Shown here one piece after another: positions 22,931 through 30,147 of a DNA stretch of 35,332 bases. A program made the position numbers and the translations under genes. Origin of the DNA: a virus; the IMG/VR virus record IMGVR_UViG_3300033145_000228, positions 1 to 35,332 of that record, one strand, 5' to 3'. Under the pieces are notes generated by a model. That model saw only the letters and a list, made by a program, of their open reading frames with translations. It had not been told where the DNA came from and did no database searches. Position 1 is the first letter of the stretch; each line of letters starts with the position of its first letter.

Positions 22931-23074
22931 ATGAGAATAGTATTTATTATCTATATGGCGTTGCTCTGTATCCTGATTTTATCTTTCACCTTCCCTCCAC
23001 AAGAAGGTTTTGAGGGGTATAGCGATAGCGTAACAACGGAGGAACCATGCAATCAAGAACACGATTACAGATAA
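22931..23074 (+). CDS. Small membrane-anchored protein, 47 aa
   Basis: CGGAGGAACC precedes the ATG. The first 21 residues (MRIVFIIYMALLCILILSF) form a signal-anchor-like hydrophobic helix; the rest is acidic and polar (EGFEGYSDSVTTEEP). The final 28 bases overlap the next gene, whose own Shine-Dalgarno is an identical CGGAGGAACC, suggesting a small duplication of the initiation region. Possibly a lysis or superinfection factor, but nothing proves this. Confidence 0.55.
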   Translation: MRIVFIIYMALLCILILSFTFPPQEGFEGYSDSVTTEEPCNQEHDYR

Positions 23075-24309
23075 GAACATCTATCGGCAGACCTCTGGGG
23101 GCTATCTTCGGAACAGCGAGTGACGATGGCGATACCTCCAGTCTGATAGATACCGTTGGGCTGTATGGTGGCGATGATATCCATATCGGTAAAGAGGTCT
23201 ATATATCTACCATTAATGGGTCAGCCGTTACCGAAACGGTAAGGGTATCGGATTCCGCCACTGGGGGGGACTGTACCATATCACCCGTAGCGTCAGGCGT
23301 TATTAAAGAGGATGATGTCTACGAGATGTGGCCCACGCCTTTAAGCCGTGATGATGTCAACGATGTCATTGACATGGCTATCATGGAAGCCACACGTAAA
23401 GTCCAGCCCAAGAAGCAGACCGAAGGACATTTCACCCTTGACGAAATTTTAGAATACTCTTGGCTTTCGGGCTACACAGCAGTTTACTTATTGGAGTATT
23501 GCAAGAGTATAGGCATTGAAAAGACCATCAATAACTGTGAGGTTGCATGGGACGATGAAACTAACGGGGCTAACGCACTCTCTACTCTCTATAAGGTGGA
23601 GGGGTCTTACAGTAACGCTATCACGGTATCCGCCGACGCTGGTGCCGGTGAGCTACTATCTACCGATGTTATATCATCCGTTGACCTCTCCCAATGCGAT
23701 AAGGTTGAAATATGGATGCGTTCTTCTGTAGCTCTGGATGCCGGAGACATGCAGTTACATCTTGACAATACCGCCGCTTGTGCTTCTGCCTTAGAAACTC
23801 TGGATATTCCGGCGATGGATGCCAATAAGGATTATGTCCATGTTATCAGTTTGGCTAACCCGACCTCCGACACGGCCATTATCTCCTGCGGTATCTATCA
23901 GGTCTGCGATAAAGGTGCTTGTATTCTCTACGTTGACCATATCAGGGCTTATAAATCTACTTCACGTGAGTTTGTAACCTTGAACTCACAGCACTGGGAT
24001 GTAGTTAGAGGTAGTGCTTCTACCATTAAACTGACCGAACTGGGACTGGCGATGGTAGGCGTAGGTAAAGAGATAAGGATAAGCGGCTACCAGATACCCA
24101 CGATAATGACCGCCGATACGGACACCTGCACTGTTGACCCGGCCTTTGTCGTTTACTGGGCGATAGGCCATATGATGCTCAACCACGCCAAGTCACGGCA
24201 ATTAAAGATTAATGAGCGTGCGGAATTAGGCAAGGTAAACTTCGGTAAGGCCGAACAACTACTACGTGAGATGTCAACTAACTGGAAACCCGGGACGAGG
24301 TTTGTATAA
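23047..24309 (+). CDS. Putative neck or tail-adaptor protein with inserted jelly-roll, 420 aa
   Basis: Residues 1-165 (SRDDVNDVIDMAIMEATRKV) and the C-terminal 60 (VYWAIGHMMLNHAKSRQLK) look like two parts of an alpha-helical adaptor domain, as in proteins that bind the portal. Between them, residues about 165-315 form a beta-rich module (SYSNAITVSADAGAGELLST; VEIWMRSSVALDAGDMQLH) of carbohydrate-binding or jelly-roll type. Together with the next gene this resembles the gp11-gp12 tail tubular pair of T7-like phages in order only. Assignment is inference. CGGAGG precedes the ATG. Confidence 0.55.
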   Translation: MQSRTRLQIRTSIGRPLGAIFGTASDDGDTSSLIDTVGLYGGDDIHIGKEVYISTINGSAVTETVRVSDSATGGDCTISPVASGVIKEDDVYEMWPTPLSRDDVNDVIDMAIMEATRKVQPKKQTEGHFTLDEILEYSWLSGYTAVYLLEYCKSIGIEKTINNCEVAWDDETNGANALSTLYKVEGSYSNAITVSADAGAGELLSTDVISSVDLSQCDKVEIWMRSSVALDAGDMQLHLDNTAACASALETLDIPAMDANKDYVHVISLANPTSDTAIISCGIYQVCDKGACILYVDHIRAYKSTSREFVTLNSQHWDVVRGSASTIKLTELGLAMVGVGKEIRISGYQIPTIMTADTDTCTVDPAFVVYWAIGHMMLNHAKSRQLKINERAELGKVNFGKAEQLLREMSTNWKPGTRFV

Positions 24310-26573
24310 TGGCAGTATATCCGAATGACAGCAGCCAGGTAATGCTCAATGAGAAGCTATACAATATAACGGACAAGGTGCGTGCGCAACTCATCTCCCA
24401 GTTCCCGGGTAAGGTAATCACTGGGGATAGTTCCTACGACAACCAACTCGCCCTCTCCCCTTGGATAATCCGGTCTCCATTCCATATTGGGGTTTTAGAC
24501 ATGGACGAGAAGGTTGACGCTAATATGTGCTGGTGGACTAATCTTATTACGGACTATGAAGGACATTTGACTTTGCCGAGGTTAGCTACGGAGATAAGCA
24601 CCTTTAACATATTAGATGTCACGCCAACGTGGACTGCCCCAACCGCCGCCGTTGGTACGGACTGGGAAAACCCCAATAATGCGAGGGACGGGAATACAGG
24701 AACGTATGCAACCAGCAACAACCCTGGGGGTGCTACGTGGACTAATTATATAATCTTCACCCTCCCATATAAGAAATACGGGCAAACCCGATTCTGGGTA
24801 ACGGGCGGGACTGGAGCTGGAGGTATTGCCGCCTTTGGAGTAGATATCAGTGATGGCGATGGCACATGGACGAATATCACCAGCGACATTCCCGCGACGG
24901 GAGAATATGTAACTATAAATCACACCGATGCCTCTTTCAGCCAGGTTAGGATTAGGGCCATAGAGGGCTCTAATTGGACATGGAGGTGTTATGAAGTAAA
25001 TTGCGAAACGGCTGACGGGGCTGTTGTAGATGGAACACTCGGAGAGGCTGTTAATTTCAATGGCAATCTCTATTGGGCAAAGGGGAAACAGCTTGTCAAA
25101 CTGCAAGCTGGGCGAGCTTCCTTTACTTCAATCATGGAGTTTGAAGCTACAATCACTGCCTTAGTCCCTTCTCTCAATAACCGTCTTTATATCTTTTTGG
25201 GAGACAGTTATTATTACTGCTACATGAATACCTCGGAAGCCTTTACGCAATCCAACTCTGCCAATGCCAACTGGGGTTTTCAGTATGACGATAAACTATT
25301 CAAGGTAAATACTTCCGGTGCTTGCGCTTATTCAAGTGACCCTGACGATGCTACTCCCACATGGGCTTCAACAGGGGCTATAACTGATATTGCTTCACAG
25401 ATAGAAAGCTTTTTTATCGGTAAAGATGCTGATGGTGCCGACATCCCCTATTGCGCCACTAATACGCTCTTAAAAGCTCTCAGCATCCCGTCAACAGGCC
25501 TTGGTGATGCCTTGTGGGTAGATACATCTCTAAGACTTCCCAATCACCCTAACGGCGGTAAGGGCGCTGTTTACTGGCATGACGGCCATTATATCCCCTC
25601 TGGTTTGGATGTACTCAGGTATGTCACCGGCTCAACCGCCTCTATATCCAATGTGGGATTGTCTCGCCGTGGTGGACTTCCAGTGGAATACAACGGAGAG
25701 ATTGTTAAACTATGTTCGGACGGCATCAATGAGATGTTCGCTTTAGTAGACGCTTCTCAGACCTCCGGTAATTCCCTGTCTGGATTGTACGCCTATGACG
25801 GGCAAGGCTGGAGATGCTGGTGGATAGACACGGCGAACAATGGGGCTATGTACGATGTTATCGTTTCTTCTGCTGCCTCAAGTTACGCTGCCTACTGGGC
25901 TGTAGGCGGGAAGGTGTATTATACTGACATCCATCGTGGTATCAGAAACACCAACCAATTACCATCTACTCAAGAATACGCCGCATCGGGGGCTTTCTAT
26001 TCCCCGATATTTGACGGAGGCACGGCGGTATTCAATAAACTAGCCAAGAGGGTCTATGAGTTCGTTAAGGATGTAACCAGCGCCAGCCCCCATGACGAGA
26101 CTATCGTTATCTCCTATCGGCAAGACCACACCAATACCGACATCGCTACCGGTTGGACTACACTCATAGACCTGGATGATGCCGCAACTGAGAACGGGCA
26201 ACTGGAACAGCAACTAGCCTCAAACGTGGGCGTATCCTTCAATACCTTTCAGTTCAGGATACAAATGACAAGGGGAACGACAACCACCGATACCCCCGAC
26301 CTATTAGCCATGATACTCGCCTACAAGAAAGACCTTGGGGATAAGAAACTCTGGTCATACTCCTTTACGATTAACCTTGACGATGATATTAATAAGGCGA
26401 TGGAGAAGTACGATGATTTAATAACTGCTGCGGGGTCCGAGTTAGATATCACGTTTAATTACCACTACGATAGTGAAAGACTAAAGTATGTCTCTATAGA
26501 GGACTTGATACCCGTGACCCCCACCGGCCCTGAGTGGGGTGGGCTGGTACAGGTCAGACTCTTGGAGGTCTAA
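24309..26573 (+). CDS. Putative tail hub or nozzle-like protein, 754 aa
   Basis: TAATG overlap with the adaptor-like gene. Beta-rich throughout, with repeated short strand-turn patterns that could form a propeller (LGEAVNFNGNLYWAKGKQLV; LVPSLNNRLYIFLGDSYY; GINEMFALVDASQTSG). Residues about 100-235 contain an F5/8-type or galactose-binding-like insert (TDWENPNNARDGNTGTYATS; then TNYIIFTLP and SQVRIRAIEGSNWTWRCYE). The overall design resembles short-tail nozzle or hub proteins. Receptor contact by the insert is speculation. Its stop overlaps the nuclease-like gene. Confidence 0.6.
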   Translation: MAVYPNDSSQVMLNEKLYNITDKVRAQLISQFPGKVITGDSSYDNQLALSPWIIRSPFHIGVLDMDEKVDANMCWWTNLITDYEGHLTLPRLATEISTFNILDVTPTWTAPTAAVGTDWENPNNARDGNTGTYATSNNPGGATWTNYIIFTLPYKKYGQTRFWVTGGTGAGGIAAFGVDISDGDGTWTNITSDIPATGEYVTINHTDASFSQVRIRAIEGSNWTWRCYEVNCETADGAVVDGTLGEAVNFNGNLYWAKGKQLVKLQAGRASFTSIMEFEATITALVPSLNNRLYIFLGDSYYYCYMNTSEAFTQSNSANANWGFQYDDKLFKVNTSGACAYSSDPDDATPTWASTGAITDIASQIESFFIGKDADGADIPYCATNTLLKALSIPSTGLGDALWVDTSLRLPNHPNGGKGAVYWHDGHYIPSGLDVLRYVTGSTASISNVGLSRRGGLPVEYNGEIVKLCSDGINEMFALVDASQTSGNSLSGLYAYDGQGWRCWWIDTANNGAMYDVIVSSAASSYAAYWAVGGKVYYTDIHRGIRNTNQLPSTQEYAASGAFYSPIFDGGTAVFNKLAKRVYEFVKDVTSASPHDETIVISYRQDHTNTDIATGWTTLIDLDDAATENGQLEQQLASNVGVSFNTFQFRIQMTRGTTTTDTPDLLAMILAYKKDLGDKKLWSYSFTINLDDDINKAMEKYDDLITAAGSELDITFNYHYDSERLKYVSIEDLIPVTPTGPEWGGLVQVRLLEV

Positions 26574-26932
26574 TGCCAGACGTAGACGGGCAACCAGCCT
26601 CACTCCCTGAAAGGATGGTAGCCACGACACTTACTAAGTTGGGGATAGACTACACCTTCCAGCAACGATACTTAGGAGGTAGAACAGTCAAAGGGGGAGT
26701 GGTAGCTGACTTCACCCTCTTTGGATTGGGTATTATAATCTCCGTCCTTGGGGAATATTATCATTACGGTATGGACAGGACTGGGCAAGACTTGATGCAA
26801 CGGACAGCCCTCTTATCGCAGCAAAACCTTTTAACCATCTTTTTAGATGAAAGCGATATAATGGATGATGCGGATTTTTATGTACGGGAGGCAATCCGCG
26901 GTATCGACCACAGTAAAGCAGCTAGAATGTAA
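26573..26932 (+). CDS. PD-(D/E)XK nuclease-like phage protein, 119 aa
   Basis: The start MPDVDGQPASLPERMVATTL uses GGAGG in the previous gene (TAATG). KLGIDYTFQQRYLGG then GGVVADFTLFGLGIIISVLG and EYYHYG follow a phage family related to DUF559/Vsr-like PD-(D/E)XK proteins (V.DF......I.v.GEYWH.G). The Asp in ADF is kept, but the position usually held by the second acidic residue appears to be Ser (IISVLG), so activity is doubtful unless GEYYH supplies the Glu. These genes commonly lie next to tail genes. Function unclear. Confidence 0.65.
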   Translation: MPDVDGQPASLPERMVATTLTKLGIDYTFQQRYLGGRTVKGGVVADFTLFGLGIIISVLGEYYHYGMDRTGQDLMQRTALLSQQNLLTIFLDESDIMDDADFYVREAIRGIDHSKAARM

Positions 26933-26943
26933 AGGAGAGTGTT

Positions 26944-27039
26944 ATGGAGAAGTCAGACCACGCTTACATGGGCACTTTATGGGGGCAAATTCCATTATTT
27001 CTAGCACGTCCGAGATTGCAATTAAAACAAAGGATTTGA
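26944..27039 (+). pseudogene. Probable 5' remnant of a gene interrupted by an HNH insertion
   Basis: AAAGGAGAG precedes an ATG at ideal spacing. The frame reads MEKSDHAYMGTLWGQIPLFL and ends 32 codons later, overlapping the antisense HNH gene from 26964. The strong initiation site with a short, HNH-overlapping tail suggests that the original gene was cut by the insertion. Confidence 0.45.
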
Positions 27040-27473
27040 TAATCGGCTGGGTAACTATGTTTTTTTAGCCACCCATAAATACTCCCGCCTTCTTTCAATT
27101 GCAAGGCTCTGGCAGTTCTGGTTGTTCCGTTGATGTGGTCGATACTCAAAAACCCCATATTAGTTTCTCCACAACAAGCACAAACGGAACCTCCGTAAGC
27201 ATTATAGGCTTCCATCCTAAGTTTCATTCGCCGCTCTTTTGCAATTTGCAAACGCTTTTCATGGTTTTTGCGATAACCCCTTCTCTGATAGGCCTTTTGT
27301 TTTTCGGGGTATTGTTCCCTGAACAATTTCGACCTCTCACGTCCACCACCATGCCAATAATAAGATTTTTCGCATTCCCTACAAGAGGGACGAAGGCCGT
27401 CAATCTTTGTTTTATCTTTAGTAAAAGATTCAATCGATTTATCTTGCCTACATTTAGTACAACTTTTTATCAT
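26964..27473 (-). CDS. HNH endonuclease on the opposite strand, 169 aa
   Basis: Mobile nuclease gene reading against all neighbours. N-terminal zinc knuckle CTKCRQDKS and CRECEKSY; a long basic helix (KAYQRRGYRKNHEKRLQIAK); then the HNH core: CACCGETNMGFLSIDHINGT and CFNCNLGRARNNGICPH. These are the typical DH-(x)-CxxC features of HNH homing proteins linked to phages. GAGGTG precedes the ATG. Its 3' end overlaps the small remnant ORF on the plus strand, consistent with insertion. Host-like neighbours on both sides are late genes, so it needs its own promoter. Confidence 0.93.
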   Translation of the reverse strand: MIKSCTKCRQDKSIESFTKDKTKIDGLRPSCRECEKSYYWHGGGRERSKLFREQYPEKQKAYQRRGYRKNHEKRLQIAKERRMKLRMEAYNAYGGSVCACCGETNMGFLSIDHINGTTRTARALQLKEGGSIYGWLKKHSYPADYQILCFNCNLGRARNNGICPHKVPM

Positions 27474-27482
27474 AACTACACC

Positions 27483-27511
27483 TCTACTGTATTATATCAT
27501 AAAGGGGGTTA
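27483..27511 (-). promoter_or_regulatory. Possible promoter of the antisense HNH gene
   Basis: On the minus strand a TATAAT preceded by TG plus one base (extended -10) lies within AATATCATA-type sequence about 15 bases before the HNH Shine-Dalgarno. A weak -35 (TTGCGT) is 17 bases upstream. It overlaps the ribosome-binding region of the gene at 27519, so the two could interfere. Confidence 0.45.
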
Positions 27512-27518
27512 AAACGCA

Positions 27519-27746
27519 ATGGCAGAATACACAAGGGAAGACCACGATAGGGAAGACCACGATAAAATTACTGAAATGCACGCAGTCTTATTGGGTATTA
27601 ATGGGTCGCCAGGATTGTGCCGCTTAGTGGAGAGGAATTCCAGGGCTATCTTTAAGTTGTGGTGCTGCTTCATTGTTACCGCCGTGTCAATCGGAGGTGG
27701 GGCTTTCGGTATAGTCAAAGCGGTATTAGCGGTGAACGGGGGCTGA
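27519..27746 (+). CDS. Small membrane protein, holin-like, 75 aa
   Basis: Starts MAEYTREDHDREDHDKITEM: an acidic N-terminal half with a tandem EDHDREDHD, then SPGLCRLVERNSRAIFKLW followed by a hydrophobic span (FIVTAVSIGGGAFGIVKAV). A soluble charged N-terminus plus one membrane segment resembles XhlA-type or accessory lysis proteins. AAAGGGGGT precedes the ATG. Proximity to the genes at 27748 and 28186 suggests a lysis group; function is inference. Confidence 0.65.
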   Translation: MAEYTREDHDREDHDKITEMHAVLLGINGSPGLCRLVERNSRAIFKLWCCFIVTAVSIGGGAFGIVKAVLAVNGG

Positions 27747-27747
27747 T

Positions 27748-28176
27748 ATGTGTAAAGTAATGGAAGAAGTCAATATAAGGCGTGAACTGGCCTTAGCGGG
27801 GTTGATGGGGATAAACGAGTTCTCATCTATCCTGTTGGATAAACTTGATGAGTTGGGTTGTGACGCTGATGTTTATATAGCTGATAATGATTGCAGGGTC
27901 TATCGCAAGGACATGGTAATTGACTTCCTCAAATTAGATAAATTAGATGAAACGGATTCCCTAGAGTACGTTGCTGAAGATATGGACTGTGACGACTTCG
28001 CAAGACATTTGTTCGGCAAGGGCGTTCCTTTAGTATGGACTAACCTGCACGCCTTATCCTGGTTTATAGATATAGACGAAAAATGTGTCTACTTTATAGA
28101 GCCACAAACCGACAAAATATCAAAGAACCTAGATGGGTGGCAGGGAAATGAAATCAGGTTTTTTATAAATGTTTAA
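27748..28176 (+). CDS. Putative papain-like cysteine peptidase, candidate lysis enzyme, 142 aa
   Basis: Residues 79-85 MDCDDFA contain Cys81, HALSW contains His101 and FIEPQTD contains Glu118: Cys, His, acidic in this order suits a papain-like fold. The pattern (DCDDFA..L, HA, IEPQ) recalls the C-terminal domain of MOA-type lectins and related phage proteins. The N-terminal 70 residues are helical and acidic (SSILLDKLDELGCDADVY). No other endolysin was found in this genome and it lies between two membrane-protein genes, so a lysis role is attractive but unproven. Confidence 0.5.
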   Translation: MCKVMEEVNIRRELALAGLMGINEFSSILLDKLDELGCDADVYIADNDCRVYRKDMVIDFLKLDKLDETDSLEYVAEDMDCDDFARHLFGKGVPLVWTNLHALSWFIDIDEKCVYFIEPQTDKISKNLDGWQGNEIRFFINV

Positions 28177-28185
28177 GGAGGATAT

Positions 28186-28365
28186 ATGAAATCCATTTTC
28201 AAGTCAAGAACATTCTGGGTCAATGTGATTGCTATTGTTGGAATAGTGGCTAACGAATTGTGGGGTATTGACCTTGACGGTGAAACCCAAGCCGCTTTCG
28301 TTGTTACTGTACTTGCTATAGTCAATATCGCACTAAGGGGTATTACTTCTCAGCCCGTTAAATAG
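28186..28365 (+). CDS. Holin-like protein, two membrane spans, 59 aa
   Basis: AAGGAGGATAT precedes the ATG. Starts MKSIFKSRTFWVNVIAIVGI with a second span AAFVVTVLAIVNIALRGI; the KSRTFWVN start is common among small phage holins. Between the spans is a short acidic loop (LWGIDLDGETQ). It would oligomerise in the inner membrane to trigger lysis. It is the last gene before the terminator at 28435. Confidence 0.7.
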   Translation: MKSIFKSRTFWVNVIAIVGIVANELWGIDLDGETQAAFVVTVLAIVNIALRGITSQPVK

Positions 28366-28434
28366 CCCCACCAGAACGCACAGGATTAGCGTAAGACCCC
28401 TTGTAATAGAATAAAGGTAGTTTGCCCCTCGTGG

Positions 28435-28488
28435 TGTAATCCGTCTTAGTACGGGTGACATCCGAGGGGTGTTTTTTTGTCCCAAACT
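28435..28488 (+). terminator. Strong rho-independent terminator, three nested stems
   Basis: CCCCTCG (28435-28441) pairs with CGAGGGG (28473-28479). Inside it GGTGT pairs with ACATC, and CCGT with ACGG, then TTTTTTT (28482-28488). It ends the long rightward virion block and separates it from the promoter at 28515. Confidence 0.92.
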
Positions 28489-28514
28489 ATTTCAAAAAGA
28501 TAATTGCCGAACAC

Positions 28515-28543
28515 TTGACAAATAGCTTTTAGTATGCTATAGT
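28515..28543 (+). promoter_or_regulatory. Sigma70-type promoter with extended -10
   Basis: TTGACA (28515-28520), 17 bases, TATAGT (28538-28543), preceded by TGC. The similarity to the promoter at 2222 (shared TTGACAAATA and TGCTATA) suggests one regulatory class. It drives the RHH gene and the recombination operon. Confidence 0.88.
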
Positions 28544-28574
28544 GAAGGGGTATACCGTGTTAAAAGGAGATGAA

Positions 28575-28721
28575 ATGCCGACTAGAGATTCAGACATTTT
28601 AACCACAAGGGTTGATAATGAAACCATTAAATTAATAAAGCAGAGGTTGAATAAAAAGAAACCGACAGTAAATGCTTGGATGAACTGGGCTATTAAATTG
28701 GGGTTGAGGAGGCATGGGTAA
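28575..28721 (+). CDS. Ribbon-helix-helix DNA-binding protein, 48 aa
   Basis: A short Arc/CopG-type regulator. MPTRDSDILTTRVDNETIKL has the strand (ILTTRVD) followed by helix A (NETIKLIKQRLNKKK) and helix B (VNAWMNWAIKLGL). The strand Thr-Thr-Arg residues would contact DNA in the major groove. AAAGGAG precedes the ATG. As the first gene of the operon it may autoregulate the promoter at 28515 or act on the palindromes at 2153 and 32834; that is inference. TAATG overlap with the next gene. Confidence 0.75.
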   Translation: MPTRDSDILTTRVDNETIKLIKQRLNKKKPTVNAWMNWAIKLGLRRHG

Positions 28722-28963
28722 TGAATATTGGTAAGTACAAGATAGAGAGTGATTCCCTCAATGTTACGTTATCCAAGAAGGGGAAGAACAGGAAAACGGG
28801 TACGGAAACGTGGAAGATTTGTGGTTACTTCTCCAGCCCGAAGTTCGCGCTGAATCATCTGGTAAATCTTGAGGTAATGGAAACCGGCATGGCAGACATT
28901 ACTACGGTAGTTCAGAAAATTGAGGAGCTACGCAAACTAATACAAGGGTTAAAATTTGATTAA
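28721..28963 (+). CDS. Hypothetical phage protein, 80 aa
   Basis: Coupled to the RHH gene by TAATG. Starts MNIGKYKIESDSLNVTLSKK with a beta-rich first half (ETWKICGYFSSPKFALNHL) and a C-terminal coiled-coil helix (TVVQKIEELRKLIQGL). This layout recalls small DUF5405-like phage proteins; the name is tentative. No activity known. Confidence 0.6.
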   Translation: MNIGKYKIESDSLNVTLSKKGKNRKTGTETWKICGYFSSPKFALNHLVNLEVMETGMADITTVVQKIEELRKLIQGLKFD

Positions 28964-28987
28964 GTTTCTATCTTATAGGAGGTAAAA

Positions 28988-29575
28988 ATGTGTGAATTTA
29001 TGAGTGCGGTAAAGACCCGGAACAAGTGGTATTTCTTGACCCATGAACTTATCCACAATACGCCAAGGGGAGAGATGATACAAAAGAAATACCCAGGTGA
29101 GGGTGAAGTAATCGGACACTCGGCAATAAGGGAATACTTCTCACTTGATGACAATGACGGCGAAAACTGGGAGTGTACCGACTTCTCCAGCCCCAAGAAC
29201 TTCCCTGCAATAATCGTAAAGGCAATTAAAAGAGGTGATTTCAGGGGCTTTGGTTACCCCTATGGGCTATTACTTCCAAACGTTTACGATGACTACGGGG
29301 CAAAACTTAAGCTTCTGCACGATGGCCACTGGGTAAAGCGTAAACCCCTAGACGATGACTACTGGGCAAAGCGTAAGTCTCTGTACGATGACTACTGGGC
29401 AAAGCGTAAGTCTCTGCACGATGACTACTGGGCAAAGCGTAAGTCTCTGCACGATGACTACGAGGCAAAGCGTAAACCCCTAGACGATGACTACTGGGCA
29501 AAGCGTAAGTCTCTGCACAATGACTACTGGGATTTATTCGCAGACCCTAAAAACAGGGCAAAGGCATGGGGGTAA
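28988..29575 (+). CDS. Protein with 11-residue tandem repeats, 195 aa
   Basis: The first 100 residues form a mixed domain (MCEFMSAVKTRNKWYFLTHE, ending GYPYGLLLPNVY). From residue about 101 to 180 the chain repeats an 11-residue unit of the form DDYWAKRKSLH seven times (33-bp DNA units), then closes with DLFADPKNRAKAWG. Repeats with 11 residues fit a hendecad helix, giving a continuous charged amphipathic coiled coil with Trp/Tyr on one face and Arg/Lys on the other. The function is unknown; a structural or inhibitory role is possible. AGGAGG precedes the ATG. Confidence 0.7.
   Translation: MCEFMSAVKTRNKWYFLTHELIHNTPRGEMIQKKYPGEGEVIGHSAIREYFSLDDNDGENWECTDFSSPKNFPAIIVKAIKRGDFRGFGYPYGLLLPNVYDDYGAKLKLLHDGHWVKRKPLDDDYWAKRKSLYDDYWAKRKSLHDDYWAKRKSLHDDYEAKRKPLDDDYWAKRKSLHNDYWDLFADPKNRAKAWG
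29288..29530 (+). repeat. 33-bp tandem repeats, seven units plus a partial eighth
   Basis: Units begin at 29288, 29321, 29354, 29387, 29420, 29453 and 29486, with a partial one from 29519. Units 4, 5 and 7 are identical. Each starts GATGACTACTGGGCAAAG or a close variant. Units 2 and 6 share a CCCCTAGAC end, suggesting a block duplication. Confidence 0.95.
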
Positions 29576-29701
29576 ATGAATCCTCTTTATCTGGTAGTAG
29601 TAGGCTTGGCTATCTTGTTCTTTACTATACAAGGATACTTATTTGGTGAAGTATGGTGGTTGGTAATAATGTTTATACCAAGGAGATGTTGTGAAAGATA
29701 A
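29576..29701 (+). CDS. Small membrane protein, 41 aa
   Basis: Starts MNPLYLVVVGLAILFFTIQG with a second hydrophobic stretch (VWWLVIMFI) and a short basic end (PRRCCER). The ATG follows the previous stop immediately, so it may be reached by reinitiation; a GGGGG run lies just upstream. Overlaps the next gene by 11 bases. Function unknown. Confidence 0.5.
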   Translation: MNPLYLVVVGLAILFFTIQGYLFGEVWWLVIMFIPRRCCER

Positions 29702-29894
29702 GATGTTTGAAAGGTTTTGCAAAGAGGCTCGGTACGACCCCGACTTTGAAATGTATTTCATATTCTCTAACGGCTTTAAGCTAACAAGTAATGATACGGC
29801 TGACCTACGTGAGAAGTGGGAGAAACAGGAACTCCTCGGGCACACTAAGCATAAACTTAATATTAAACCACCGAAAGAAGGGGATGAAGAATGA
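29691..29894 (+). CDS. Hypothetical protein, 67 aa
   Basis: GTG start with AAGGAG at good spacing. Sequence MKDKMFERFCKEARYDPDFE is helical, followed by strands (MYFIFSNGFKLTS) and a charged helix (ADLREKWEKQELLG). Ends in an acidic tail (EGDEE). No family is recognised. Its stop overlaps the next ATG. Confidence 0.6.
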   Translation: MKDKMFERFCKEARYDPDFEMYFIFSNGFKLTSNDTADLREKWEKQELLGHTKHKLNIKPPKEGDEE

Positions 29895-30016
29895 TGGTAA
29901 GTAAGGCTGTCGAGGAAGCAAGGATCAAATGGGGTTTTTGCCCCCGGTGCGGTCTTAACCCAAAGCACGTACTCAATATCTACCGCCATAAAGACGGTAA
30001 GTGTAAGGAGAAATGA
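29891..30016 (+). CDS. Small Cys-pair protein, 41 aa
   Basis: Double ATG overlapping the previous stop. MMVSKAVEEARIKWGFCPRC has a CxxC, followed by GLNPKHVLNIYRHKDGKC; a Cys and His residues at the end could complete a metal site. Reads as a mini zinc ribbon. Overlaps the next gene by four bases. Confidence 0.5.
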   Translation: MMVSKAVEEARIKWGFCPRCGLNPKHVLNIYRHKDGKCKEK

Positions 30017-30147
30017 TGAAAACTAAAGTGTTTATCACCTTCATAGTAGAGCATGAGGATGATACCGACCTGCAAGATAAAATATCAGACATAACTTGGG
30101 GTAGGGAAATAGAGAATATCAATTGGGAGGACGAAGATGGCGAGTAA
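30013..30147 (+). CDS. Hypothetical protein, 44 aa
   Basis: AAGGAGA precedes a double ATG (30013 or 30016). The acidic protein starts MKTKVFITFIVEHEDD, strand-like, with DKISDITWGREIENINW following. It overlaps the RecB-like nuclease gene by 11 bases. No family recognised; the arrangement suggests coupling to the nuclease. Confidence 0.5.
   Translation: MMKTKVFITFIVEHEDDTDLQDKISDITWGREIENINWEDEDGE

Noticed and set aside
29288-29530. CRISPR array
   Set aside because: The 33-bp repeats are contiguous without spacers, stay in one reading frame and encode an 11-residue repeat protein.
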